Shown piece by piece: positions 44,931-55,465 of a stretch of DNA of 64,000 bases. The stretch covers positions 496,001-560,000 of the forward strand of contig NZ_BMXE01000004.1 of assembly GCF_014651595.1 (NCBI RefSeq), written 5' to 3'. How positions within the stretch are numbered: position 1 is the first letter of the stretch; every line of letters begins with the position of its first letter. This stretch comes from Pseudovibrio japonicus (GTDB taxonomy: Bacteria; Pseudomonadota; Alphaproteobacteria; Rhizobiales; Stappiaceae). The position numbers and the translations under genes were made by a program. The notes below the pieces were generated by a model. That model did no database searches. It was not told where the DNA came from and saw nothing but the letters and a program-made list of their open reading frames with translations.

Positions 44931-46022
44931 CTAAAAGACAAGGTCGCCGCCCTTCGGTGGCATGAAATGTGCCTCAACATCAACTGTTTTTATTTCTTCA
45001 AGGCTCGAATGCTGCCATTTGGGGGCATGATCCTTATCGATAATCACAGCCCGCACCCCTTCATAAAAATCTTTTCCCAGCAAAATCTGCGAGACGATCC
45101 GGTGCTCCATGACCATACACTCCTTCATGGAAAGCCCCTCACCGCGCCGTACTTGCTGAAAAGCCACCTCCATGCTCAGCGGTGAACGTTTGGAAATCGT
45201 CTCCAACGCGGCAGCAGCAAAATCATTGTGCTCCGTGCCAAGCAGCTTACGCAGACGGTCCACCACCTGCAGCGTGCTGTCGGCGCCAAAACACGCCTCC
45301 ACAACCTCTGCCTTAGCGTGAAGTGGCGCAGGCCCCGGATCAATCGCATAGCGCGCCAGCACAGGCTCCGCATCCTGCGCATCGCAAAGCGCCTCTTCCA
45401 ACGCGGCCATATCCTCTGAACGCACGGCATGGGTCAGGATACCGGACCAGTAACAATCCGCCTGCCGCAACCGCTCACCGGTCATGGCGCAATACATACC
45501 CGTGTGGTTAGGCATCTTGGGCAGGAAGTGGCTTCCGCCAACATCAGGGAAGAAACCAATGGCAGTCTCAGGCATAGCGAACATGATTTTTTCACTGCCA
45601 ACGCGATAAGCACCATGTACCGAGATACCCACGCCGCCGCCCATCACGATGCCATCAATCAGCGCGATCAGCGGTTTAGGATAGCTCTCCATATAGGTGT
45701 TGAGACGATATTCATCTGCAAAGAACGGCAGGCTCTCATCAATCTTCTCAGGACCATTTTCGGCAACCTGACGAATATCCCCGCCCGCGCAGAAAGCTTT
45801 TTCGCTGTTACTCTTGATGATCACATGATGAATCTTGTCTTCAATCAGCCAGCGCTCCAGCTGCCGGTGCATGGCAACCACAATCTCATGGGTCAGAGCG
45901 TTCAGCGCCTTGGGGCGGTTGAGAATGATCAGACCTGCATGGCCTTTCTCTTCAAAAAGAACATCAGTTATCTCGGACAAAGCTTCCCCCGCATATTCCT
46001 GCTGCACAGAGTGTCTATTCAT
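44931..46022 (-). CDS. 3-hydroxyisobutyryl-CoA hydrolase (enoyl-CoA hydratase/isomerase family)
   Basis: A 363-residue crotonase-fold protein. It has FCAGGDIRQVAENG, IALIDGIVMGGGVGISVHG and FAMPETAIGFFPDVGGSHFLP, which are the marks of 3-hydroxyisobutyryl-CoA hydrolases; the long C-terminal region is also typical. It releases free 3-hydroxyisobutyrate for the dehydrogenase encoded downstream. The ATG at 46022 follows GAGG; the frame is open slightly further. The upstream acyl-CoA dehydrogenase gene ends 22 bases away. Confidence 0.92.
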   Translation of the reverse strand: MNRHSVQQEYAGEALSEITDVLFEEKGHAGLIILNRPKALNALTHEIVVAMHRQLERWLIEDKIHHVIIKSNSEKAFCAGGDIRQVAENGPEKIDESLPFFADEYRLNTYMESYPKPLIALIDGIVMGGGVGISVHGAYRVGSEKIMFAMPETAIGFFPDVGGSHFLPKMPNHTGMYCAMTGERLRQADCYWSGILTHAVRSEDMAALEEALCDAQDAEPVLARYAIDPGPAPLHAKAEVVEACFGADSTLQVVDRLRKLLGTEHNDFAAAALETISKRSPLSMEVAFQQVRRGEGLSMKECMVMEHRIVSQILLGKDFYEGVRAVIIDKDHAPKWQHSSLEEIKTVDVEAHFMPPKGGDLVF

Positions 46023-46044
46023 TTTGTCGCTATCCTCTTGCAAC

Positions 46045-47184
46045 TCAGGCTTTCATCATCTCACGCGCGATGATAACGCGCATAATTTCGTTGGTACCTT
46101 CCAGAATCTGGTGCACCCGCAGGTCGCGCAAATGCCGCTCCAGAGGATAATCCTTCAGATATCCGTAACCACCATGGATCTGCAGTGCATCATTGACCAC
46201 CTTAAAGCCGGTATCCGTCGCCAGTCGCTTGGCCATCGCCGCCATCTTGGTCGCCTGAGGATCTTTCCTGTCCAGCAGGAAAGCCGCCTTATGCAGCAGC
46301 AATCGCGCCGCCTCCAGCTCCGTCGCCATATCCGCAACCTTGAACTGCAACGCCTGGAACTGGGCCAGAGAACGACCAAACTGCTTGCGCTCGTCCATAT
46401 ACTGTAAGGCCCGGTCCAGGCAGAACTGCGCTCCGCCAAGGGAACACGCCCCAATATTCAACCGGCCACCATCAAGCCCGACCATGGCAAACGAGAACCC
46501 CTGCCCCTCTAGCCCGACAAGATTTTCAACGGGAACCCTGCAATCCTCAAAGATCACCTGCGCCGTCGGCTGACTGCACCACCCCAGCTTGTGCTCGTTG
46601 GCACCAAACGAAAGCCCGGGCGCATCCTTCTCCACTACAATGCAGGAGATCCCCTTCGGCCCGTCCTCACCTGTACGCACCATACAAACATAAACGTCGG
46701 AAACCCCGCCTCCGGAGATAAAGGACTTGGACCCATTGATCACATAATAGTCCCCATCGCGCACAGCCCGCGTCCGCAGTGACGCCGCATCAGACCCAGC
46801 CCCCGGCTCTGTCAGGCAATAACTGGCCACCTTCTCCATGCTGCAAAGATCAGGAAGGAATTTCTGCCGCAGCTCATCAGAGCCAAACCGGTCCAGCATC
46901 CCCGCCGCCATATTATGGATAGACAGAAACGCCGCCGTAGAAACACACCCCTTGGAAAGCTCTTCAAAGATCAGCGCCCCATCAAGTCGCCCCAGCTGAG
47001 ACCCGCCCACATCCTCGCGCACATAAAGCCCGCCCAGACCAAGCCCAGCCGCCTTGCGCAGCACATCGAGAGGAAAATGAGAATTCGCATCCCACTCCGC
47101 CGCAAATGGCGCCATCTCCTCCTGCGCAAAATCGGCAGCCATATCGACAAAGGCACGCTGATCTTCGTTCAACTCAAATTCCAT
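46045..47184 (-). CDS. Isobutyryl-CoA dehydrogenase (acyl-CoA dehydrogenase family)
   Basis: A 379-residue flavoprotein. It shows YCLTEPGAGSDAASLRT for FAD binding, NGSKSFISGG, DERKQFGRSLAQFQ and QIHGGYGYLKDYPLERHLRDLRV with EGTNEIMR near the end. It oxidises isobutyryl-CoA to methacrylyl-CoA in valine breakdown, judging by its neighbours; the substrate could be another short branched acyl-CoA. It is first gene of the operon, and is divergent from hemB across 477 bases. Confidence 0.9.
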   Translation of the reverse strand: MEFELNEDQRAFVDMAADFAQEEMAPFAAEWDANSHFPLDVLRKAAGLGLGGLYVREDVGGSQLGRLDGALIFEELSKGCVSTAAFLSIHNMAAGMLDRFGSDELRQKFLPDLCSMEKVASYCLTEPGAGSDAASLRTRAVRDGDYYVINGSKSFISGGGVSDVYVCMVRTGEDGPKGISCIVVEKDAPGLSFGANEHKLGWCSQPTAQVIFEDCRVPVENLVGLEGQGFSFAMVGLDGGRLNIGACSLGGAQFCLDRALQYMDERKQFGRSLAQFQALQFKVADMATELEAARLLLHKAAFLLDRKDPQATKMAAMAKRLATDTGFKVVNDALQIHGGYGYLKDYPLERHLRDLRVHQILEGTNEIMRVIIAREMMKA

Positions 47185-47243
47185 GAAATCGGTCCTCCTG
47201 ACAGGCAGCCTCCCATAACCGCCAGCCCCGTATTTGATGTATT

Positions 47244-47281
47244 TGCGTCAATCGGTAGACCTGTACCAAATCTGCGTCAAT
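47244..47281 (+). repeat. Two direct copies of TGCGTCAAT
   Basis: TGCGTCAAT occurs at 47244-47252 and 47273-47281, spaced 29 bases start to start, about 60-100 bases upstream of the isobutyryl-CoA dehydrogenase start. Paired direct repeats of this kind can be regulator sites. Confidence 0.4.
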
Positions 47282-47340
47282 TCTCGGAAAGGCCAAGATA
47301 AGACCAATTACGCACTTAAAACCGCTCTGGTACACAACAA

Positions 47341-47393
47341 CGTTCAAAAAACGCCTATAACGCAAACCAACGCATTAAAACGCGCAAAACCGC
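47341..47393. repeat. Decamer-spaced CGC array with A-tracts
   Basis: CG(C/T) begins at 47341, 47352, 47361, 47371, 47381 and 47391, each followed by A-rich bases. The period is about one DNA helical turn. It lies in the divergent gap between the valine operon and hemB. Confidence 0.5.
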
Positions 47394-47655
47394 CCAAGGT
47401 TCCCGTACAGCGAGTGATTCTCCGCTTATTCCCGTTGCATTTCAAATCAGTTGAGGGGATAACATCCTCGTCCACGACTATATTGCACGGAAAGCGAAAT
47501 CCTTTCGGCGTTTCCAAGGAAGCTTTGGAACACGAAATGAATTTGAGTTTTATCAAGCAAACGCGCCGTGCTATCTGACAGAAAATACCCTAGTAGTTCT
47601 GAGTAAGCTCGCGCGCTCAAAATTACACAGGCCGAACAAACAGTCATTCAGGTGA

Positions 47656-48690
<1,035 letters not shown>

Positions 48691-48725
48691 AGCCCAGACA
48701 ACAAGACACCCGCGAGAGCAAAAAC

Positions 48726-49967
48726 ATGTCAAAGGCGGCCTCACCTCTTCTCACCCTTTCAGATATTGAAGAGGCAGCAAAAAACATCAAGGGCGCGGTG
48801 CTTGCAACACCGCTCCTGCCAGCCGTTCAATTGGATGCCATCACTGGAGCCCATGTCTTCGTAAAATACGAAAACATGCAGGTCACCAACGCATTCAAAG
48901 AACGCGGCGCCCTGAACAAACTGCTTCATCTGTCGGCAGAAGAAAAAAAACGCGGCGTGATTGCCATGTCCGCTGGCAACCATGCACAAGCCGTGGCCCT
49001 TCACGCACAACGCCTTGGCATCCCTGCCCTCATCGTCATGCCCAACGGAACACCCTATGTAAAGATCGAAGCGACCAAGGCCTTTGGCGCGAAGGTTGTT
49101 CTTGCGGGTGAAACCGTTGACGATGCGAAGAAGGAAGCCGACCGTCTCTCTGAAGAGCACGGCTATATCTGGGTGCATCCCTATGACGACTTGGAGGTCA
49201 TTGCAGGTCAAGGCACCATCGCCCTTGAAATGCTTGAAGCTCAACCGGATCTGGACACGCTTGTTGTCCCAATCGGTGGCGGCGGTATGATCTCCGGCAT
49301 CGCAGTCGCAGCCAAAGCGATTAAGCCGAACATCGAGATCATCGGCGTTGAAAGCGAACTCTACCCATCCATGTATGCCGCTCTCAACAATCAACCAATG
49401 AAGTGCGGCGGCAACTCTCTGGCAGAAGGCATTGCAGTCAAAATGCCGGGCGTCAACACGCAAGCACTGGCGAAACAGTACGTCGACGACATCCTATTGG
49501 TCAGTGAAACGCAGATTGAGGAGGCCATCAACATCTTCCTCACGCGCTTGAAAACAGTAGCTGAAGGTGCCGGTGCTGCTGGCCTTGCTGCCATGTGCGC
49601 CCATCCTGAGCGTTTTAAAGGCAAGAAAGTTGGAGTTGTCCTCTGCGGCGGCAACATTAATCCCCGCTTGCTCGCCTCAATCGCCCTGCGCCAGTTGGTA
49701 CGCCTTGGCAATATCATCCATATCCGCTGCAACATCCCGGACCGTCCGGGCATCCTTGGCGAGATCTCAACAACAATCGGCCAACTGGGTGGCAACATTT
49801 TAGAAGTGTCGCACCACCGCCTCTTCCTTGACGTCTCCGTAAAAGGTGCAACGCTGGATGTAGCCATTGAGACCCGCGACAACCAGCACGCCAAGGAAAT
49901 TATCGCAGCGCTGGAAGCAGGCGATATCCACGTCACACTGCTGTCATCCGGCGAGATGCGATTCTAG
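48726..49967 (+). CDS. ilvA: Threonine ammonia-lyase
   Basis: A 413-residue PLP enzyme with an N-terminal catalytic domain (Lys in NAFKERGALNKL, then SAGNHAQAVA, VPIGGGGMISG) and a single C-terminal ACT domain (IPDRPGILGEISTTIGQLGGNILEV). It deaminates threonine to 2-oxobutanoate, for isoleucine synthesis or threonine breakdown; with one ACT domain, it resembles the TdcB-plus-ACT type. It follows hemB by 35 bases and may be cotranscribed with it. Confidence 0.93.
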   Translation: MSKAASPLLTLSDIEEAAKNIKGAVLATPLLPAVQLDAITGAHVFVKYENMQVTNAFKERGALNKLLHLSAEEKKRGVIAMSAGNHAQAVALHAQRLGIPALIVMPNGTPYVKIEATKAFGAKVVLAGETVDDAKKEADRLSEEHGYIWVHPYDDLEVIAGQGTIALEMLEAQPDLDTLVVPIGGGGMISGIAVAAKAIKPNIEIIGVESELYPSMYAALNNQPMKCGGNSLAEGIAVKMPGVNTQALAKQYVDDILLVSETQIEEAINIFLTRLKTVAEGAGAAGLAAMCAHPERFKGKKVGVVLCGGNINPRLLASIALRQLVRLGNIIHIRCNIPDRPGILGEISTTIGQLGGNILEVSHHRLFLDVSVKGATLDVAIETRDNQHAKEIIAALEAGDIHVTLLSSGEMRF

Positions 49968-50005
49968 GAATATCCCCGCCAGCAAATTCCGATTAAGGTC
50001 ATCTC

Positions 50006-50031
50006 CTGCGCCCAATACCGCCCCGGCGCAG
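50006..50031 (+). terminator. GC-rich hairpin downstream of ilvA
   Basis: CTGCGCC (50006-50012) pairs with GGCGCAG (50025-50031). No T-run follows directly, so termination is uncertain. A second hairpin, ATGAGAG with CTCTCAT, follows at 50043-50069. Confidence 0.45.
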
Positions 50032-50186
50032 GGACTTGCGTCATGAGAGACGAAAAATTATCCTCTCATTGTCGGATTCTACAAAATTTGTTTGCTACTC
50101 CCGCTTGAAACCTAAAAAACGCACACCCAATTCTACAAAGAGACGCTGGGGAAGGCCCGGCACACACCAACCGAGCCGAGGCAAAA

Positions 50187-50675
50187 ATGAGCCATGAAGT
50201 GAGCACGCACCTGAACACTTATTACGACCCCTACCTTAATCCGCAGCTATTTGATGGCGTGCGGATGAAACGTATCTTTGCGTGCGTCATTGATATTATC
50301 GCGATCACCATTCTTTCCGGCATCGCCTACTTTGTCGTCGGCTTTCTGGGCATCCTGACCCTTGGCCTTGCATGGCTGTTATTCCCTGCAATCTGGCCAC
50401 TTGTTGCCCTGGCTTACACAGCATTTTCGCTGGGTGGCTTTAACTCTGCAACCCCGGGAATGCGGGCTTTTGGGCTGGAAATGCGCCTCAACAACGGCAA
50501 CCGCCCCTACCCGCTATATGCAGCAATTCACGTCGTGCTTTTTTATTTTTCAGTAACAGTGCTCAGTCCTTTTGTCCTCCTAGTCTCATTGTTTAGTGAC
50601 CAAAAGAGACTCCTCCATGATATCGTCCTTGGTGCCGTTATTATGAATTCCCCGGTGGATAGTCTGCATCGATAA
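50187..50675 (+). CDS. RDD family membrane protein
   Basis: A 162-residue protein with the RDD domain: RMKRIFACVIDIIAI starts the first helix, giving the Arg-Asp arrangement, and three more hydrophobic stretches follow. A late LVSLFSDQKRLLHDIVLGAVI block is typical of the family ending. RDD proteins are inner-membrane proteins of mostly unknown function, with some linked to ion transport. The 219-base gap upstream has hairpins but no other gene. Confidence 0.85.
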   Translation: MSHEVSTHLNTYYDPYLNPQLFDGVRMKRIFACVIDIIAITILSGIAYFVVGFLGILTLGLAWLLFPAIWPLVALAYTAFSLGGFNSATPGMRAFGLEMRLNNGNRPYPLYAAIHVVLFYFSVTVLSPFVLLVSLFSDQKRLLHDIVLGAVIMNSPVDSLHR

Positions 50676-50758
50676 GCAGCCAATGATGCAACGTGCAGTG
50701 ACGAACCTGCCGAGACCCTCTAATAACGTGTAGGAGATTAGCACGAGCGGGGACGCGC

Positions 50759-52591
50759 ATGGAGCACCTGAACATACCGATGATCCTGACCTTTGCGATT
50801 ATCGGATTCACGATTGTCCTTTATGCGGTCGAACGCGTCGCCATTGAAATCGTAGCATTGGGCTCAATCGTCGCCCTGATGCTGCTTTTCATGGTTTTCC
50901 CTCAAACATTGAATGGACTGCCCGTCAGGCCGGAGGACTTTCTCTCCGGCTTCTCCAATCAGGCCTTGATCACAGTGATCTGCCTGTTGATTGTCGGGCA
51001 GGGTCTGTTCCAGACAGACGCATTGGACAAGCCTGCTCAGGCAATCCTGCGCATGTCAAAACAGCGCCGCTGGCTGGCAACCGGTCCTTTGCTTATCACC
51101 GTCGGCATCGTCAGTGCATTTTTGAACAACACGCCGGTTGTGGTGATCGCACTTCCAATTCTGACCACCGTCGCCGCCGCGCATAACACCTCTTCCTCCC
51201 GTTTTCTTATGCCCCTCTCGTTCATTACGATTCTGGGTGGCATGACAACGATGATCGGGTCCTCCACCAACCTGCTCGTAACCAACGTCGCCAACGCAAC
51301 CGGCGAAGTTCAGATCAATTTCTTCACCTTCACCGGCTTTGGCGCCATTCTGGCAGCCGTCGGCTCCATCTATGTTCTGTTCATCCTGCCACGCATCTTG
51401 CGGCCCCGCCAAACAATGGCCGAAGAGTTCACCGGTAAGGACGGACGGCAATTTATCGCACAGATTCCAATCGTTTACGGCCACCCACTGGTGGGAGAAA
51501 GAGCCATCGCAGGCATGTTCCCCGCCATGAAGGAAATGACCGTCCGCCTGATCCAGCGCGGCGAACGCCCGCTCCTGCCTCCCTTTGAGGATATCCAGCT
51601 GCAGCCGGGCGACACCGTAATCGTAGCCGCCACCCGCGAAACCCTCACCCGCGCCATCAGCCAACGCCACCCCCTCCTCCCAGCCGACGCCAACGAAAGC
51701 CCGACCAGCGACGCAGATCATGCCTCTCCATCCGGCGCGCTCACTCTGGCCGAAGCAGTAGTTGCCCCCGGTTCGCGCCTGATTGGCCGCACGCTCTCCA
51801 TGACCAGTTTCCACGCCGACACCGGCTGTGTGGTCACCGGACTGCAGCGCCGCAGCCGTATGCCACGCATGCCAATGACCGATATCCGTATGGAATCCGG
51901 GGATGTTTTGCTGATTGCCGGAAATCGCGATGAAATCAATCGCCTGCGCGGAAACCGGGATGTCCTCCTCATGGACTGGTCTGCAACCGAGCTGCCACAA
52001 AGAAGATATGCCCGCCGCGCACTTGCCATTTTTGTCGTAATGATCGCTCTGGCAATCTCTGGCATCGTGCCGATCATGATCGCATCTCTGGGCGCGACAC
52101 TGGCAATGATCGTATTCGGCTGCCTCAACATCCGCCAGACCCTGCGCACAATCGACAGCCGCATCTTCATGTTGATCGGCGCCTCCATAGCCGCCTCGCG
52201 CGCGCTGGAGGCCACAGGCGGTGACGACGCGATTGCGCTCGCACTCCTCAACCTTGCCGACGGGCGCTCCCCGGCATTTGTCCTCTCGCTCCTCTTTGCT
52301 GTTGTCGCGATTTTAACCAACTTACTCAGCAACAACGCAACAGCGGTGCTCTTCACACCCATTGCAATTGAGATGGCCCACAGGACCGGCGTCCCCGTTG
52401 AGCCCTTCATCATCTGCCTGATTTTTGCGGCAAACTGCTCTTTTGCAACGCCAATCGGTTATCAGACAAACCTCATAGTTATGGGTCCGGGGCACTACCG
52501 CTTCTCAGATTTTCTTCTGGCAGGCACGCCTCTTGCCATAATCATATGGTTGACCTTCTCATTCGCAGCTCCTTACTATTATAATCTGTAG
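50759..52591 (+). CDS. SLC13 family permease with two RCK_C (TrkA-C) domains
   Basis: A 610-residue transporter. N-terminal and C-terminal membrane halves of the DASS/citrate transporter type (about 1-215 and 415-610) enclose two TrkA-C regulatory domains (about 225-310 and 325-400). FLNNTPVVVIALPIL and LSNNATAVLFTPIAIEMA are the matching SNT-type motifs in the two halves. It probably carries a dicarboxylate, sulfate or related anion with Na+. GGGGACG lies just upstream of the ATG. bpt follows on the same strand. Confidence 0.88.
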   Translation: MEHLNIPMILTFAIIGFTIVLYAVERVAIEIVALGSIVALMLLFMVFPQTLNGLPVRPEDFLSGFSNQALITVICLLIVGQGLFQTDALDKPAQAILRMSKQRRWLATGPLLITVGIVSAFLNNTPVVVIALPILTTVAAAHNTSSSRFLMPLSFITILGGMTTMIGSSTNLLVTNVANATGEVQINFFTFTGFGAILAAVGSIYVLFILPRILRPRQTMAEEFTGKDGRQFIAQIPIVYGHPLVGERAIAGMFPAMKEMTVRLIQRGERPLLPPFEDIQLQPGDTVIVAATRETLTRAISQRHPLLPADANESPTSDADHASPSGALTLAEAVVAPGSRLIGRTLSMTSFHADTGCVVTGLQRRSRMPRMPMTDIRMESGDVLLIAGNRDEINRLRGNRDVLLMDWSATELPQRRYARRALAIFVVMIALAISGIVPIMIASLGATLAMIVFGCLNIRQTLRTIDSRIFMLIGASIAASRALEATGGDDAIALALLNLADGRSPAFVLSLLFAVVAILTNLLSNNATAVLFTPIAIEMAHRTGVPVEPFIICLIFAANCSFATPIGYQTNLIVMGPGHYRFSDFLLAGTPLAIIIWLTFSFAAPYYYNL

Positions 52592-52629
52592 GGAGAAATG
52601 AGGATAAACAACGAAGAGGGACGCGCTAG

Positions 52630-53376
52630 GTGACACGGCAAGCCTATGATAACCCGCAGTTTTATCTAACTGCACCCACGGATTGCCCCTACCTGCCGGA
52701 TCGTAAAGAACGTAAAGTCTTCACGCATCTCGTCGGACCGAACGCACCTGCGCTCAATGATGTCCTCACACAAGGCGGCTTCCGCCGCTCGCAAAACATT
52801 GCCTACCGTCCTGCCTGCGAAGACTGCCGCGCCTGCGTATCAATCCGCGTCTGCGCACAAGAGTTCCAATGGACGAAGTCTTTAAAGCGTGTATGGAAAG
52901 ACAATCAGGATCTGATCGGCACGGAGCTGCCTCCTGGTCCATCTACTGAGCAATATGACCTGTTTCATGACTACCTGAATGCCCGCCACACCAACGGCGG
53001 CATGACGGAGATGTCCCCCACCGACTACTCCATGATGGTCGAGGATACCCACGTCGACACAGCCATCATCGAATACCGCCGTAGAGGTCCATACTCCTTC
53101 ATTTCCGGCGAAGGCGAAGGACCGTTGATTGGCGTGGCTCTTACTGACAGGCTTTGCGATGGCCTATCCATGGTCTATTCCTTCTTCGACCATAACGAGA
53201 CTGACCGAAGCCTAGGCACCTTCATGATCCTCGACCACATAACCCGCGCCCAACACCTCGGCCTACCCTATGTCTATCTGGGATACTGGGTTCAGGGCTC
53301 GCCCAAGATGGCCTACAAAGAACGTTTCAAGCCACAGGAACACCTTGCAGCACAAGGCTGGGAACGGCAGGACTAA
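52630..53376 (+). CDS. bpt: Aspartate/glutamate leucyltransferase (Bpt)
   Basis: A 248-residue aminoacyl-tRNA:protein transferase. It has the ATE-type N-terminal zinc region ([20 protein letters not shown]) and a GNAT-like C-terminal region with [22 protein letters not shown], a strong family signature. It attaches leucine to proteins starting with Asp or Glu and marks them for ClpAP-type degradation. The start is a GTG at 52630. It converges on the uracil-DNA glycosylase gene. Confidence 0.93.
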   Translation: MTRQAYDNPQFYLTAPTDCPYLPDRKERKVFTHLVGPNAPALNDVLTQGGFRRSQNIAYRPACEDCRACVSIRVCAQEFQWTKSLKRVWKDNQDLIGTELPPGPSTEQYDLFHDYLNARHTNGGMTEMSPTDYSMMVEDTHVDTAIIEYRRRGPYSFISGEGEGPLIGVALTDRLCDGLSMVYSFFDHNETDRSLGTFMILDHITRAQHLGLPYVYLGYWVQGSPKMAYKERFKPQEHLAAQGWERQD

Positions 53377-53397
53377 CCTGTATGCTAACCCCGGCTT

Positions 53398-54069
53398 CTA
53401 CAGTGATTTCAGGTAGCTCTGAACGCGCAAGAACACATTAGTAAACTGCTCAGCGGTGATCCGCCGCGTATTCACATTGTATTGCGAACAATGGAAACTG
53501 GAGAACATTCTCAGTGAAGACCTGAGCTGCACTTCAAGACCATGAGCAAAAGGATGGTCTTTGCGCCGAAGCTCAAAGGCTTTAAGCAATTCTTCGTGCG
53601 CCGTACGCCCAACAGCAACGACAGCCCGCGTCGCATCACTTACATGCAGGCTCTCCAGAAAAAACGGTCGGCAATTTAGAATCTCAGCAGGCTTTGGTGC
53701 ATTCTTCGGTGGCATGCACTTCACAACATTCGTGATCCGCACATCAAGTGGGTCAATCCCCTGCCCTGGCGCAGCAGCATCTGTGTATTGCGCAAACCCA
53801 CTAGCCGTCAGCGCCCCATTGAGCATCTCACCTGAAAAATCACCAAAGAACGGAATGCCCGTGCGATTGCCACCCTTGTGACCAGGCGCAAGCCCTACAA
53901 CGATAAGGGAAGCATCAACTGGCCCAAAATCCAACACCGGCGCATTGTGCCAGCCAGGATGAAGCCCACGCAACTCCTCCCTGTACGCAACAAGCCGGGG
54001 ACAAAGCAGACACTCTGTCCCCGGCTTGTGCAAAATCTCGATAGCGTGACGGACCTTAGTAGTCGTCAT
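53398..54069 (-). CDS. Uracil-DNA glycosylase, probable type 5 (UdgB-like)
   Basis: A 223-residue protein. CLLCPRLVAYRE near the N-terminus suggests part of a [4Fe-4S] site. Motif A is GLAPGHKGGNRTGIPFFGD, followed by NVVKCMPPKNAPKPAEILNCRPF and a late SSFHCSQYNVNTRRIT where SxHPSxxN is expected, so the His is kept but the following Pro is Cys. The layout matches type 5 uracil-DNA glycosylases, which cut out uracil and damaged bases. The ATG at 54069 lies inside the 3' end of the NYN gene, overlapping by 14 bases. Confidence 0.85.
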   Translation of the reverse strand: MTTTKVRHAIEILHKPGTECLLCPRLVAYREELRGLHPGWHNAPVLDFGPVDASLIVVGLAPGHKGGNRTGIPFFGDFSGEMLNGALTASGFAQYTDAAAPGQGIDPLDVRITNVVKCMPPKNAPKPAEILNCRPFFLESLHVSDATRAVVAVGRTAHEELLKAFELRRKDHPFAHGLEVQLRSSLRMFSSFHCSQYNVNTRRITAEQFTNVFLRVQSYLKSL

Positions 54070-54640
54070 CTCCGATCTCTTCATCCTCTGGCTCAAGACG
54101 AGGCGGACGCTCGCTTGGGTCACGGCCAACACGCTGCATCAGCGTGGACAACTCGATGAAATGATCAGCCTGACGACGCAAGTCATCAGCGATCATTGGA
54201 GGTTGTGTCTGCAGTGTAGAGACGACAGAAACCTTGCGGCCACGACGCTGCAGCGCCTCGACCAAGGAACGGAAGTCACCATCACCAGAGAACAGCACAA
54301 TATGGTCCACATGGTCGATCAACTGCATAGCATCTACAGCCAGCTCGATATCCATGTTGCCTTTAATTTTGCGACGCCCTGCGGAATCCACGAATTCCTT
54401 AACAGGTTTGGTAACAACCTTATAGCCATTGTAATCCAGCCAATCGATCAGAGGACGAATGGACGAATATTCCTGCTCTTCCACCAACGCAGTGTAATAG
54501 TAAGCGCGTAGCAGGTAACCCTTGGATTGGAATTCTTTCAAGAGACGCTTGTAATCGATATCGAAGCCAATAGCTTTCGCCGTCGAATAAAGGTTCGCTC
54601 CATCAATGAATAAAGCAATCTTTTCGCGGGGATCAAACAT
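54056..54640 (-). CDS. NYN domain-containing protein (LabA/DUF88-like)
   Basis: A 194-residue protein with a PIN-like NYN nuclease fold: ALFIDGANLYSTAKAIG near the start, KGNMDIELAVDAMQLI in the middle and VLFSGDGDFRSLVEALQRRGRKVSVVS at about 115-141. These Asp residues form the likely metal site. The C-terminal tail is very acidic (EPEDEEIGDDDY). Such proteins are predicted RNases. In Rhizobiales the gene commonly precedes rpoZ. It overlaps the uracil-DNA glycosylase start. Confidence 0.9.
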   Translation of the reverse strand: MFDPREKIALFIDGANLYSTAKAIGFDIDYKRLLKEFQSKGYLLRAYYYTALVEEQEYSSIRPLIDWLDYNGYKVVTKPVKEFVDSAGRRKIKGNMDIELAVDAMQLIDHVDHIVLFSGDGDFRSLVEALQRRGRKVSVVSTLQTQPPMIADDLRRQADHFIELSTLMQRVGRDPSERPPRLEPEDEEIGDDDY

Positions 54641-55465
54641 ATTATTTTTAGCCTTTCCGCTGCACAGACGCGTAAGTCAGTAACTTGTTATAAGCAATCA
54701 CTTTCCGGGCATGTAAATTTGCTGACGTGACATGCCTGGAATGTATGCCATTCTAATTGACCCGGTTGCACTCTACGTTAAATCGAATACGCATTCGTTA
54801 CGGACAAACATAAAACCTTGCCCCAAAGCATATACATTGCATTGATCTTGTTAATACTGGATCAGTGCGGTTCGATTCACCGGGCAGAAACTAAAACAAG
54901 ATGAATGAAATTTACAGATGCCATCTTGCATAAATTAACAGGAACCCACCAAATATTCCTAGTTTGGATAATAGATTCAATTTAGCTTAGAAACAAACCT
55001 TCACATAGGGATACTCAAGGTTCTAATAGAAACAAAGTTTCCCTGTTTTTTTTGAAAACTAACGCACGAAATGAATAGTTAGCCACCTAAATTTGGCAAT
55101 TTCCTTGTGTTACTTTTTTTCATCTATTCCAATTTCAATATGATTTTTAGCTTGTGAGCTTCGCTAAGGAGTTGCAGTGCCAAATGTTCTGCCTGTCTCC
55201 CAAATACAATAATAAGCAATTATTTCCGCTTGGCCCCGCACACAAAAACAACTCTCCCCAAGAGTATTTAAAATAAAATCATGTGCCACAGACCTAAAGC
55301 CCCGATTTTTCTATGGCCTAATCTCGGGCACAAAAAGCACAAATTCTGGTTTTTCCTCATAGGATGTAAAGGAGTTACACAAAAAATAAGCAAACGGCTC
55401 TTGCCTTAAAACAAGAAGCATTCTATGAGTGGCCTCTGAATTCCCAGATATTACGGAGTGATCGA
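54641..55465. other. Long AT-rich intergenic region upstream of rpoZ
   Basis: About 825 bases, notably AT-rich, between the divergent NYN gene and rpoZ. No protein family, tRNA or known RNA is recognised. AAGGAG at 55166-55171 precedes a GTG and an 11-codon frame (PNVLPVSQIQ). Small hairpins occur, for example CGAAT-ACGC-ATTCG and GCCCCGA with TCGGGC near 55300-55330. It may hold rpoZ promoters or an unannotated small RNA. Confidence 0.45.

Noticed and set aside
55166-55212. Leader peptide with AAGGAG and GTG upstream of rpoZ
   Set aside because: Only 11 codons and without conservation evidence; kept as a remark in the intergenic entry and not called as a gene.
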